Of a stretch of DNA of 28,225 nt, positions 15,752 to 23,782 are shown piece by piece; positions within the stretch are counted from its first letter, which is position 1; each line of letters starts with the position of its first letter. The stretch comes from an uncultured Porphyromonadaceae bacterium. GTDB lineage: Bacteria > Bacteroidota > Bacteroidia > Bacteroidales > Muribaculaceae. Both the position numbers and the translations under genes were made by a program. Below the pieces are notes generated by a model. That model did not search any database. It saw nothing but the letters and a program-made list of their open reading frames with translations, and was not told the DNA's origin. The stretch spans positions 1 through 28,225 of the forward strand of contig URLF01000030.1 in the NCBI GenBank assembly GCA_900548705.1, given 5' to 3'.

Positions 15752-17722
15752 TTGAGCAGGAAAGGATTCAGCGGATTGCAATGGCTGTCGCTTATGGCTA
15801 TGGCCATGGTCGTGATGTCGGTGTTCGCCCAGACACCCCGCAAGGGGTCGATGCGGCGCGACAACACCCCCATCCGCCCCACCATCCCCACCGCCAACCG
15901 CAACCAGGCGGGACGTGTCTTCCTCGAACGTGCCGATGTGCTGAAGAAGGGGGCGTCAGACGATTACCAGATTGTGGTGGGAAATGTGGAGTTCAGGCGC
16001 GGCGGTATGTTCATGTATTGCGACAGCGCCCATTTCTACGACTCCCCCGGGGCGATAGAGGCTTACGGCAATGTGAGGATGCAGCAGGGTGACACCCTCT
16101 TCGTGTATGCCGACGAGCTTGACTACGCCGACACGACCCAGCTCGCTGTCCTTTATGCCGACTTCGGCAAGAAGGTGAAGCTAATCAACCGAGACGTGAC
16201 CCTGACGACCGATGTGTTCAACTATGACCTCGGCATCGACCTGGGATATTACGAGGTGGGAGGTGTGCTGACCGACCCCAAGAACCGTCTTGTCTCTTGG
16301 TACGGCGAATATTCCCCGACAACAAAGGATGCGCTTTTCCGCGACCGTGTGGAGCTTCACAGTCTCCGCGACGGCGATACCCTCGACATCTTCTCGGAGC
16401 AGATGCTCTACAACACCAACACCCATATCGCCATCCTCGACACCGTCTCGACGATTGTCTCCAAGGATGGCACCATACATACCACTGACGGGGTCTACAA
16501 CACCGATACCCAGCAGGCCGACCTCTACCGCCGCTCACTGGTGGTGGCCAAGAATGGCAACACCCTGACCGGCGACACCCTCTACTATGACCAGAACACC
16601 GGCTTCGGCGAGGCGTTTGGAAATATCGAGATGGTGGACACTGCCAAGAAGGTGACCCTCTTGGGTGATTACGGGTTCTATTACGAGATATCCGACTCGG
16701 CGCGTGTCTATGGCCACGCTCTCGCCAAGGAATATTCCCAGAGTGACACCCTCTATCTCCATGGCGATACCATCTCCACTTTCCGCCGCGTTTTCTTCAC
16801 AGAGAAACCGCAGGAGATACTTCCGGCTGCCGCTCCGGCCGATTCCCTGCTGCCGGATTCTGTGACGGCTGAGCCGCTTCCACTGGACTCTATTCCGCTT
16901 GCTTCCATACCAGTTGCTTTCCTGCCGGTTGACTCGCTCCCCACGCAATCCCTCCCGGCAGATTACATTTCGGTAAGCACTCTCCCCGCAGATTCCATCA
17001 GGGTAGACACCCTCCCGGTTGATTCGGTGGCTGTTGATTCAGTCATCACTGATGTCGTCATGGCCGCTCCTCCCAAGGCTGTCGAGATGGTGGCCGACAC
17101 GGTTCATTACCTTGTCGCCCATCCTAATGTGAAGTTCTTCAGGACCGACCTCCAGGGGTTGTGTGACTCGATGACATTCGTCAGCACGGATTCACTACTT
17201 CATCTCGACCATCATCCGGTTGTCTGGAACGAGAACAAGCAGATTTTCGGCAACAAGATAATACTCCATCTCAACGACTCCACTGTCGACTGGGCTCGCC
17301 TGCCTCAATTCGGTTTCGTGGCCGAGCATATCGACGAGGAATTTTACAATCAGCTGACCGGTAAGGAGATGTATGCCACTTTCGAGGACGGGGAACTGCG
17401 CCATCTCGATGTCAGCGGCAATGTGCAGGCCATCATGCTCCCTCAGGAGAATGATTCGACCTACAACAAAATCGCCAACTTGGAAAGCTCTTATATGGCG
17501 GCTGATTTCCTTAACCAGGAACTGCGCCGCATGAAGCTCTGGCCGGAGACCTCCGGGACCATGACCCCGCTCTATCTCGCCAAGAAACAGCTCTATTATC
17601 TTCCCCAGTTCCGCTGGTTCGAACCGTTGCGTCCCCGCAAGCCGGAGGATGTCTTCATTATCCCCCAGGAGATGCGCGACCTCTTCGCCGAACCGCCGTT
17701 CGGCACCTCCCGCCGCCAGTGA
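15752..17722 (+). CDS. OstA-like (LptA/LptD N-domain) envelope protein
   Basis: OstA-type beta-jellyroll domains carry lipopolysaccharide across the periplasm in the Lpt system. The 656-aa protein repeats the OstA pattern (VVGNVEFRRGGMFMYCDSAHFY, EAYGNVRMQQGDTLFVYADELDY, VSGNVQAIML near the end). It lacks a visible C-terminal LptD barrel, so it is an OstA_2-type protein rather than LptD. A Pro/Ser/Asp linker of LPxDS units lies at residues 357-436. The start is a TTG at 15752: it supplies a basic n-region (MSRKGFSGLQ) before the hydrophobic core ending SVFAQ. The next ATG (15794) would leave a signal peptide that is too short. It is co-directional with the SurA-like gene. Confidence 0.85.
   Translation: MSRKGFSGLQWLSLMAMAMVVMSVFAQTPRKGSMRRDNTPIRPTIPTANRNQAGRVFLERADVLKKGASDDYQIVVGNVEFRRGGMFMYCDSAHFYDSPGAIEAYGNVRMQQGDTLFVYADELDYADTTQLAVLYADFGKKVKLINRDVTLTTDVFNYDLGIDLGYYEVGGVLTDPKNRLVSWYGEYSPTTKDALFRDRVELHSLRDGDTLDIFSEQMLYNTNTHIAILDTVSTIVSKDGTIHTTDGVYNTDTQQADLYRRSLVVAKNGNTLTGDTLYYDQNTGFGEAFGNIEMVDTAKKVTLLGDYGFYYEISDSARVYGHALAKEYSQSDTLYLHGDTISTFRRVFFTEKPQEILPAAAPADSLLPDSVTAEPLPLDSIPLASIPVAFLPVDSLPTQSLPADYISVSTLPADSIRVDTLPVDSVAVDSVITDVVMAAPPKAVEMVADTVHYLVAHPNVKFFRTDLQGLCDSMTFVSTDSLLHLDHHPVVWNENKQIFGNKIILHLNDSTVDWARLPQFGFVAEHIDEEFYNQLTGKEMYATFEDGELRHLDVSGNVQAIMLPQENDSTYNKIANLESSYMAADFLNQELRRMKLWPETSGTMTPLYLAKKQLYYLPQFRWFEPLRPRKPEDVFIIPQEMRDLFAEPPFGTSRRQ
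16820..17059 (+). repeat. Degenerate LPxDS-repeat linker within the OstA-like protein
   Basis: Residues 357-436 of the OstA-like protein contain repeated units of the form LPxDS[IVL], including LLPDSV, LPLDSI, LPVDSL, LPADYI, LPADSI and LPVDSV, with shorter PLAS and VDS variants between. The stretch is rich in Pro, Ser, Asp, Leu and Val and separates two OstA-type parts. The DNA is not an exact tandem repeat, so the pattern has diverged or been kept at the protein level. Confidence 0.8.
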
Positions 17723-17772
17723 TTGGCCGGGAGTCACCCCCCCTGTCAGCTCACCCCCCAAAAACAACCGCC

Positions 17773-19059
17773 ATGAACACCCAGACCGCCGACCTGCTTC
17801 AATTTCTCAACGAATCCCCCTGCAATTTCCTCGCAGTCAAGAATATCACCGACCGTCTCGACCGTGCGGGATTCACTCTTCTCGATATGTCGGACGAGTG
17901 GCATCTCCGTCCCGGCGACCGCCATTACATAGTAAAGAACTCCTCGGCTGTCTTCGCGTTCATCATCGGCGATGACCCCGCCGCAGGATTCAAGATAATC
18001 TCCGCCCATTCCGACTCCCCCGGCTTCCGTATCAAGCCCAACGCCGAGATTGTCAATGAGGGAGGGGTGGTAACCCTCAACACCGAAGTCTACGGAGGCC
18101 CGATACTCTACACCTGGTTTGACCGTCCGCTGTCAATCTCGGGACGTGTGATTCTGCGCGGCGAGTCCCCTTTGCGCCCCGTCACCCGTTTGGTCAACTT
18201 CTACCGTCCGTTGCTGACAATTCCCCATCTTGCCATCCACTACAACCGGGCCGTCAATGACGGCAACCCCCTTTCCAAGCAGCGCGACATGCTCCCGGTG
18301 CTGGGACGTGTGTCCGACAAGGAGGAGGGTAAAGGTTTGCTGACCCGGATGGTGGCGCAGGAACTCGGAGTCACCACGGATGAAATCCTCGACTACGACC
18401 TCACTCTTTACGATACCACTCCGGCCACCCTGTTCGGCCTTAATGAGGAGTTCATCTCCTCCGGCCGTATCGACGATCTTGAGATGGCCCATGCGGCTGT
18501 CACGGCAATCACCGGTTCTGCCGCCAACACTCCGCGTGAGACGATGACCCGCGTGATGGCCATATTTGACAATGAGGAGACCGGTTCCGGCACAAAGCAA
18601 GGGGCTGCCTCTCCCATTCTCCGTGCCATCCTGCAGCGTCTGTGTGGCGGTTTCGAGGTCTATTCCCGTGCGGTTGCCAACTCCTTCATGGTGTCGGCTG
18701 ACAATGGTCACGCGCTTCATCCCAACTATCCCTCCAAGCAAGACCCCACCAACCATCCCATCCCCGGTGACGGCCCTGTTGTGAAAATCAACGCCAACTG
18801 CAAATATATGACCGACGCACGGTCGGCGGCTGTCTTCCGCAGCATCTGCGAACGTGCCGATGTTCCCTGCCAGGTGTTTGTCAACCACAGTGACACCGCC
18901 GGAGGTTCTACTCTCGGCAATATCCTGACCTCTCAGATTGAGCTTGACGGAGTTGATATGGGTGCGCCCCAATGGGCAATGCACTCCTGCCGAGAGACGG
19001 CTGCGGTGGCCGACCATCTGTCGATAATCTCCGCATTCACCGCCTTCTACGACCTCTGA
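17773..19059 (+). CDS. M18 family metallo-aminopeptidase
   Basis: M18 enzymes (aspartyl aminopeptidase family) remove N-terminal residues from peptides in the cytoplasm using two metal ions. From ATG 17773 the protein is 428 aa with no signal peptide. Likely metal ligands are H79 (SAHSDSPGF), D235 (RIDDLE), E269 in DNEETGSG with catalytic E268, D310 (SADNGHALHP) and H404 (MHSCRE). The frame extends 18 codons upstream into a Pro-rich stretch overlapping the end of the OstA-like gene, so the later ATG is preferred. The gap to the preceding gene is about 50 bases. Confidence 0.95.
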   Translation: MNTQTADLLQFLNESPCNFLAVKNITDRLDRAGFTLLDMSDEWHLRPGDRHYIVKNSSAVFAFIIGDDPAAGFKIISAHSDSPGFRIKPNAEIVNEGGVVTLNTEVYGGPILYTWFDRPLSISGRVILRGESPLRPVTRLVNFYRPLLTIPHLAIHYNRAVNDGNPLSKQRDMLPVLGRVSDKEEGKGLLTRMVAQELGVTTDEILDYDLTLYDTTPATLFGLNEEFISSGRIDDLEMAHAAVTAITGSAANTPRETMTRVMAIFDNEETGSGTKQGAASPILRAILQRLCGGFEVYSRAVANSFMVSADNGHALHPNYPSKQDPTNHPIPGDGPVVKINANCKYMTDARSAAVFRSICERADVPCQVFVNHSDTAGGSTLGNILTSQIELDGVDMGAPQWAMHSCRETAAVADHLSIISAFTAFYDL

Positions 19060-19081
19060 GGTCTCTCCCAATATCGCCAGT

Positions 19082-19114
19082 CGGCGAGTTAGAACGATTC
19101 CTTCGGAATCGCCG
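19082..19114. terminator. Inverted repeats between convergent M18 and glycosyltransferase genes
   Basis: CGATTCC (19095-19101) and GGAATCG (19105-19111) form a 7-bp hairpin with a TTC loop. CGGCGA (19082-19087) and TCGCCG (19109-19114) form an outer, partly competing repeat. The position between convergent genes suggests a shared terminator, but neither strand has a clear T-tract. Confidence 0.4.
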
Positions 19115-19132
19115 GGGAATGCGGCGGGTGTT

Positions 19133-20260
19133 TCAGCCAAGACGGGATTGCCAGAAGGTGAGGAAGCGACGGGCCACGATGTCGCAATCGTTGTTGCTGA
19201 GGACAAACTCCCGGGATGCTTTACCCAAATCACGCAACCGTTCGGGGTGGTTGAGGATGTTGTCAAACATCGCGGTCATCTCGTCAAGGGTGACGGGGGA
19301 GTTGATTATCGGGCGACGGAGGGGTGTGTCAGGTTCGCCTATAAAATCATAATACTCCGGTTCTCCTCCCGACACGGTGGGGATTCCGTAGGCCATAGAA
19401 AGGAGGGCGTTGGTGGCCGGGGTGTAGCTGTAAGCCTGGTCAATGATGACATGGGCGCTACGCATCAGTGAGAGATATTCCTCATAGGGGCGGTTCTCCA
19501 CTATGACCAGTTCACCTTTCCCCGGATTGCGCTCGATTGCGCGGCGTATGGCGGTCTCGAAGAGGTCAGTGCCCTTCTCCTCCATACGGTGGCGGTGACG
19601 ACCCAGGAACAGCCTGACAGGGGATGGGTTCTCTGGAATCTCGACAGGCTGGAGCGACGAGGTGTCCACCGGGATTCCCCCGTAAGCGATTTTGTCGGCG
19701 GGAAGTCTCCGCGACAGGGCGACATGGTATTCATACAGCGCACTGACCGCCCCGTCGATGTTGGCGTAAAACTCATCGTTCCATTCGCGCAGGGGGGATG
19801 ACTGCCACGCGGGTATTATCTCGGGATGACGCAGGGCAAAGGGAGCGGGACGACCGTCGATGCGGAATTCATTGTAACGCAGATGTCCCTGCGGATCGAG
19901 GCATTCCTCGATATAAGGGAGGTCTGTGCCGAGCGCGGTAAGGAAGAGGCCTCCGTTGTCCTGTTTCAGGCGATGGAACAGCTTCCTGATTCTCTCGGGC
20001 CTGAGCTGCAGGAAGATGGGGTTGGAGAAACTTACCACATCGTACCCCTTCAGGTGGCCGCGCAACGGCCCGTTGAGCCGCCACCAAAGCGCGAGACCTC
20101 CGGCCTTCCCCGGAAGGGGACGCCGGAGGTCTATGTCGCGGTCTGTCCGCATGAATCCGCTCCCTGACGAGGCGACAGTCACCTCGCAGCCTGCCCGCCG
20201 CAAGCCTGTGGCCAGGCAGCGGTGGAAGTTGCTGGCATCGCCCATCAGCAGGATTCTCAT
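19133..20260 (-). CDS. GT-B fold glycosyltransferase (GT4-like)
   Basis: The protein is 375 aa from ATG 20260. It begins MRILLMGDASNFHRCLATGL, typical of the N-terminal Rossmann domain of GT-B transferases. The second domain has VRLFLGRHRHRMEEKGTDLF and ends near TPATNALLSMAYGIPTVSGGEPEYYDFIG, which holds the usual nucleotide-sugar-binding acidic residue. There are no membrane segments. Donor and acceptor cannot be told. A 25-codon extension would run into the preceding lipoprotein gene, so it is rejected. It is the last gene of the greA-HIT-lipoprotein operon, 19 bases after the lipoprotein stop. It stands alone, not in a polysaccharide cluster. Confidence 0.8.
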   Translation of the reverse strand: MRILLMGDASNFHRCLATGLRRAGCEVTVASSGSGFMRTDRDIDLRRPLPGKAGGLALWWRLNGPLRGHLKGYDVVSFSNPIFLQLRPERIRKLFHRLKQDNGGLFLTALGTDLPYIEECLDPQGHLRYNEFRIDGRPAPFALRHPEIIPAWQSSPLREWNDEFYANIDGAVSALYEYHVALSRRLPADKIAYGGIPVDTSSLQPVEIPENPSPVRLFLGRHRHRMEEKGTDLFETAIRRAIERNPGKGELVIVENRPYEEYLSLMRSAHVIIDQAYSYTPATNALLSMAYGIPTVSGGEPEYYDFIGEPDTPLRRPIINSPVTLDEMTAMFDNILNHPERLRDLGKASREFVLSNNDCDIVARRFLTFWQSRLG

Positions 20261-20279
20261 CGGCGGAAGTAGAGGGATG

Positions 20280-21401
20280 TCAGAGATAACGGTTGACGGC
20301 TGATTCCAGTCGGTTGGCGGCTTCGACACGTTCAACCAGGTCGCCGTTGCGGTTGAGGATGAAGATTGCGGGGAGCGCGTTGATGTTGTAGTCGATGAGC
20401 GACTGCGCCCCGTTCTTCGGGGAGTTGTAGACGGTTATCCAGGGGAGGTTCTTTGCCGATTCTTTCCACTGGAACTCATCATCGTCGAGGCCTACCTGGT
20501 AGATTTCGAGCCCCTGGGCCTTGTGGGCGGAGTAGACCTTGTTAAGCTCGACATTGAGGGCCTGTGAGCCTTGGGCGGTGTAGGCGGTGAAGCAGAGAAT
20601 CACCACTTTGCCTGTCGAGGCCACGTCAGACAGCTTGTGTGATGTCCCTTTCTCATCCATCAGGTCGATTTCAGGGAACTGCATTTCGCTGGCCAGGATG
20701 GTGTCGGCGGGAGCCGATGATGGCCTCACGTTCTTGCGGTTGGAGAGGTAGATATCCTTGAGCAAGGCGGTGCGCGGATCAGACGGGCGGTGCTGGGTGT
20801 AGGCGTTGGCCACAGCCCCGATGATGCGCAGGTCGCTCTTCTCGGTTGGGGAGAAGATGAGGTTGCCTCCCACGTGGTGGAAAATCAGGTAATAGGCCAC
20901 GATGTCGGCGGGATTGCGCAGTATCACCTCGGCCAGACTACGTTTCAGGTCAGGGTCGAAAGCCACGGCGCTGTCACCCTGAGCTTTCGCCACTTTGGCT
21001 ATCAAATCGTTGACCTCCTGCATCTTCTCGGCCGATTCCGAGCCTGAAAGGCGGGTGGTGGCCTGGAAGTTGGTCGCGTCGGCCTGGATGTTGACCGTCT
21101 CGATCGAGTCTACCGGGAAATAGGCCGACTGCCCTCCTACGGTGAGACGGAGCAGTTCAGGATGGCCGAACGGCTCGCCTGAGACCTTGAACGACCCATC
21201 CTTGCCGACAGTCACGGTGTCGATCGGATACCAGTTGCCGGCGGCGTTGGGAGCCTCGACCACGATGTCCTTGCCGGCTGCTCCGGCTATGGTGCCTTCC
21301 GCGCTCCATTTCTTGTCGGAGCAGGCGGTGAAGAGTATGGCGGCCGCAAGAGGGGCGGCGATTGCCAGGCGGGAGGAGAGGAGGTTTCTGAACGGTTTCA
21401 T
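20280..21401 (-). CDS. Thioredoxin-like lipoprotein (TlpA/DUF4369 type) lacking CXXC
   Basis: The 373-aa protein has a lipoprotein signal (ILFTAC, with Cys27) and so should sit in a membrane facing the periplasm. Residues about 33-120 look like a DUF4369-type beta domain (SAEGTIAGAAGKDIVVEAP). About 240-373 form a thioredoxin fold (FPEIDLMDEKGTSHKLSDV, then VVILCFTAYTAQGSQALN, and the cis-Pro region NINALPAIFILNRNGDLV). Where TlpA proteins have WCxxC the sequence reads YTAQGS, and the only cysteines in the whole protein are C27 and C270. It therefore cannot run a normal dithiol reaction. It lies 18 bases after the HIT gene and 19 before the glycosyltransferase. Confidence 0.88.
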   Translation of the reverse strand: MKPFRNLLSSRLAIAAPLAAAILFTACSDKKWSAEGTIAGAAGKDIVVEAPNAAGNWYPIDTVTVGKDGSFKVSGEPFGHPELLRLTVGGQSAYFPVDSIETVNIQADATNFQATTRLSGSESAEKMQEVNDLIAKVAKAQGDSAVAFDPDLKRSLAEVILRNPADIVAYYLIFHHVGGNLIFSPTEKSDLRIIGAVANAYTQHRPSDPRTALLKDIYLSNRKNVRPSSAPADTILASEMQFPEIDLMDEKGTSHKLSDVASTGKVVILCFTAYTAQGSQALNVELNKVYSAHKAQGLEIYQVGLDDDEFQWKESAKNLPWITVYNSPKNGAQSLIDYNINALPAIFILNRNGDLVERVEAANRLESAVNRYL

Positions 21402-21419
21402 AATCGGTGGAGGGGTTGA

Positions 21420-21815
21420 TTATTCAAACTCGGCGGCAATCTTGGCGGCGATGCTCTCCATCTCCTCGGCGGGAAGGGTGAGCTTCTCGGCACAGAAGTT
21501 CATGTCCGCGCCGGTGTTCATCGGCACGAGGTGGACATGGACATGGTTGACATCAAGGCCGATGACCGTTACCCCCACTTTCTTGCAGGGGATGGCCTTC
21601 TTGATGGCCTTGGCGACCCGCTTGGCGAAGAGCATCAGCGATGCGTACTCCTCGTCGGAGAGGTCGAAGATATAGTCGGTCTCCTTGCGGGGGATTACCA
21701 GCACATGGCCCGGATGGACCGGATTGATGTCGAGGAAAGCGAAATGGTCTTTGTCCTCGGCCACCTTGTATGAGGGGATTTCCCCGGCGGCGATGCGTGA
21801 GAATATTGTGGCCAT
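21420..21815 (-). CDS. HIT family nucleotide hydrolase/transferase
   Basis: The 131-aa HIT protein has the histidine-triad motif NHVHVHLVP (H91, H93, H95) and the conserved start MATIFSRIAAGEIPSYKV with HPGHVLVIPRK. HINT-type members hydrolyse nucleoside phosphoramidates and related compounds. It starts three bases after the greA stop codon, so the two are translationally coupled. A greA-HIT pair is frequent in Bacteroidetes. Confidence 0.95.
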   Translation of the reverse strand: MATIFSRIAAGEIPSYKVAEDKDHFAFLDINPVHPGHVLVIPRKETDYIFDLSDEEYASLMLFAKRVAKAIKKAIPCKKVGVTVIGLDVNHVHVHLVPMNTGADMNFCAEKLTLPAEEMESIAAKIAAEFE

Positions 21816-21818
21816 GGT

Positions 21819-22289
21819 TCAGAAAGAGATTTCCTGTATCTCGAATTTCATTGTGCCGGCGGGAACCTTGATTTCCACCACATCACCCTTCTTGTGGCCC
21901 AGCAGGCCCTTGGCGATAGGGGTTGACGCGCCGATTTTCTTCTCGCGGAGGTTGGCCTCGGAGTCGGCCACGATGGTGTATTCCACCTCCATGCCGTTGG
22001 CGACATTCCTCATTTTGACTTTCGACATGATGGCAACCTCGTCGGTCGAGAGTTTGCTCTCGTCGATGATGCGGGCGTTGGCCACGAGATCCTTGAGCTT
22101 GGCAATCTTCATCTCAAGCATGCCCTGGGCCTCTTTGGCCGCGTCGTATTCTGAGTTTTCTGAAAGGTCGCCCTTGTCGCGGGCTTCGGCGATGGCGGCA
22201 GAGACGCGCGGACGCTCCACGCTTTCGAGGTAGGCTATCTCCTCCATTTTCTTCTTGTAGCCATCTTTGGTCATGTAAGTCAAGGCCAT
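21819..22289 (-). CDS. greA: Transcription elongation factor GreA
   Basis: GreA rescues backtracked RNA polymerase by stimulating cleavage of the transcript. The 156-aa protein has the N-terminal coiled coil with the acidic tip DLSENSEYDAAKEAQ and the C-terminal FKBP-like domain (ASTPIAKGLLGHKKGDVVEIKVP). It heads the operon greA-HIT-lipoprotein-glycosyltransferase. It has a full-consensus promoter and an unusually long, structured leader of about 175 bases, suggesting regulation after initiation. Confidence 0.97.
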   Translation of the reverse strand: MALTYMTKDGYKKKMEEIAYLESVERPRVSAAIAEARDKGDLSENSEYDAAKEAQGMLEMKIAKLKDLVANARIIDESKLSTDEVAIMSKVKMRNVANGMEVEYTIVADSEANLREKKIGASTPIAKGLLGHKKGDVVEIKVPAGTMKFEIQEISF

Positions 22290-22326
22290 GATATTTAGAA
22301 CTTTTAGGATTTACAATGAAAATTAA

Positions 22327-22464
22327 GCGGCCTTTGGCGGCCGCCTATAGGGATAAAATCGTTTCAATTATTGTTTGCTCTGACAATCCTACGGCTGACA
22401 GCAAAAACAATGCGCCTCGCCCTTTTGTGCGGGCGAGACCCAGTTGTAATCTGTCTTGGATTGT
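22327..22464 (-). ncRNA. Structured greA leader, possible attenuator or small RNA
   Basis: Read on the minus strand, three nested helices are possible. ACAATCC (22464-22458) pairs with GGATTGT (22389-22383). GACAG (22455-22451) pairs with CTGTC (22401-22397). CTCGCCC (22437-22431) pairs with GGGCGAG (22422-22416) around an 8-base loop. The outer helix begins where transcription from the upstream promoter should start. Further on, GCGGCC (22344-22339) and GGCCGC (22332-22327) form a hairpin followed by TTAATTTTC, which resembles an intrinsic terminator 37 bases before greA. No known riboswitch class is recognised. The E. coli greA leader also contains a terminator and yields a small RNA (GraL), but no sequence kinship is claimed. 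Confidence 0.5.
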
Positions 22465-22469
22465 TGCCG

Positions 22470-22501
22470 CAAAGTTAACTCAAAATTCTGACATGGCCAA
22501 A
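22470..22501 (-). promoter_or_regulatory. Promoter of the greA operon
   Basis: On the minus strand TTTG (22501-22498) is separated by exactly 20 bases from TAACTTTG (22477-22470), an exact match to the Bacteroidetes housekeeping promoter. It lies directly after the stop codon of the upstream DUF4491 gene and about 180 bases before the greA ATG. Confidence 0.8.
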
Positions 22502-22510
22502 TAAAATCCG

Positions 22511-22861
22511 TCATTGGCGGTCAGCGTCCCCGGGCTCCTCCAGGGTGGGGTTTCCGTTGGCCCGGCGGGGATTGGCGGGGAACCAACCTTTGCGCACGCG
22601 TTCGCGCTGCTCGAAGACTTCGAGGATGCTCCAGAAGCATGAGAAGGCGGCCACCGCCAGCAGTGTCTGCCAGAAAAAGTCGGTAACGGCGAGCGACGCT
22701 CCTCCGGCTGCCAGTCCCCCGATGAGGAAGGCCCACCAGCAACGGACACCGAAATAATATTCACCTTTGACGACAAGTGGATGGCAAATGCCGATAATCA
22801 GGAAACTGCAGAGGCCCAGGAGAAGGCCGGTGAGATTGTATTGGGCGAGAAATTCAGTCAT
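22511..22861 (-). CDS. Small integral membrane protein, DUF4491 family
   Basis: From ATG 22861 the protein is 116 aa, with membrane helices at about residues 9-28, 40-60 and 61-80. The conserved features are GICHPLVVKGEYYFGVRCWW and FSCFWSILEVFEQRERVRKGWFPANPRR, both typical of DUF4491 proteins of Bacteroidetes; function is unknown. The frame is open 51 codons further upstream, but that part is Arg/Pro-rich shadow sequence overlapping the muramidase gene. It is the third gene after pepD and the muramidase, with a 25-base gap. Confidence 0.85.
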   Translation of the reverse strand: MTEFLAQYNLTGLLLGLCSFLIIGICHPLVVKGEYYFGVRCWWAFLIGGLAAGGASLAVTDFFWQTLLAVAAFSCFWSILEVFEQRERVRKGWFPANPRRANGNPTLEEPGDADRQ

Positions 22862-22886
22862 AAAACAGGATGGATGGGGGAGAGGG

Positions 22887-23759
22887 TCATTTCTCCGATG
22901 ATTTGTGACGCGCGTAGGAGGAGGCCATACGGGTGTGATAGCCACGCGCCTTGGCCCTCGGCCCGTTGTATTTGAGCGCGAAGGCGAGCCACTTTTTGTT
23001 CTGCAGCGCCTCAAGCATGCCGCAGTTGGTTATCAGGTTGGCGAACAGTTCGAGCTGGTCTCGCTCTGACCTGCTCATCTTCTCCACGAACTCCTCGACC
23101 GACTCGCAGCCGCAGAGTTTCCAGTTGAAGCCCCCTATCTGGAACATGCCCCAGAAGGCCGATTCCAGGGCCGACTCCTCCTCGATGGCGCGGGCCGCGT
23201 CGAGCCGCGCGTATTGCGCCGCCTGGTAGGAGCCATACTTGCGTCTGTCGGGTCGGGCGAAAATCACCGGGGCTTTCTTCCTTGCTGATTTCAGCGACAC
23301 CCCGTGGCGCGGGGCGAACTTGCGATACATCGACAGGTCGAAATTGATTATAGGTTTGCCCGGCTGGTAAAAGCCCTCGTGGGCTTTGCCTGCCTCTATG
23401 TCTACGACAGCCTTGATGGCGGCGACCTCCACCCCCAGCTCTTCGGCCACCTCGCGGAAGTCCTCCTCCGAAAGGCGGCTGAAACGGCTGTCAGGGGTCA
23501 GGTCATCGATAGGGAGAATCACTGCCGGCTTGTCCCCCCCCTCCGGGTCGGTGTCTTCCGGGTCGGGAAAATCGTCAGGAGCGGGAAACGGTACGGCCGG
23601 ACTCTGGTTGCTCACCGGCACGGGCGGCTCGGTGGTCAGAGGTTCCGGCTCGGGCTGCGTGGCCCCGGGCGTTGCCGTGGTGTCGGCGACACAGGCCGCC
23701 GACACCACCGCTGCCGAGAGCCACCATCCCAGGGCGGTGACAAGTCGGTAGCTCTTCAT
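22887..23759 (-). CDS. Exported N-acetylmuramidase-family protein
   Basis: The 290-aa protein has an N-terminal hydrophobic signal (about 1-23) with Cys23 in VSAAC, a poor lipobox, so signal peptidase I cleavage is also possible. A Pro/Glu/Asp-rich linker spans about 30-78. The catalytic domain (about 95-285) matches the N-acetylmuramidase family first known from phage endolysins. It includes AIKAVVDIEAGKAHEGF with the likely catalytic E122, PIINFDLSMYRKF, and ESAFWGMFQIGGFNWKLCG. Such enzymes cut the glycan strands of peptidoglycan. The gene lies 23 bases after pepD. Host cell-wall remodelling is more likely than a prophage remnant, because no phage genes are near. Confidence 0.87.
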   Translation of the reverse strand: MKSYRLVTALGWWLSAAVVSAACVADTTATPGATQPEPEPLTTEPPVPVSNQSPAVPFPAPDDFPDPEDTDPEGGDKPAVILPIDDLTPDSRFSRLSEEDFREVAEELGVEVAAIKAVVDIEAGKAHEGFYQPGKPIINFDLSMYRKFAPRHGVSLKSARKKAPVIFARPDRRKYGSYQAAQYARLDAARAIEEESALESAFWGMFQIGGFNWKLCGCESVEEFVEKMSRSERDQLELFANLITNCGMLEALQNKKWLAFALKYNGPRAKARGYHTRMASSYARHKSSEK

Positions 23760-23782
23760 GGAGATACGGAATCGTGGTAGGA

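Noticed and set aside
20261..20335. 25-residue extension of the glycosyltransferase
   Set aside because: It would overlap the end of the upstream lipoprotein gene, and MRILLMGDASN is the typical first strand of the fold.
22862..23014. 51-residue extension of the DUF4491 protein
   Set aside because: It is Arg/Pro-rich and overlaps the coding end of the muramidase gene. DUF4491 proteins begin at the short N-terminus before the first helix.
22887..23759. The muramidase as a prophage lysis gene
   Set aside because: No holin, spanin or structural phage genes are nearby. It carries an export signal with a Pro-rich linker and is in operon with pepD.
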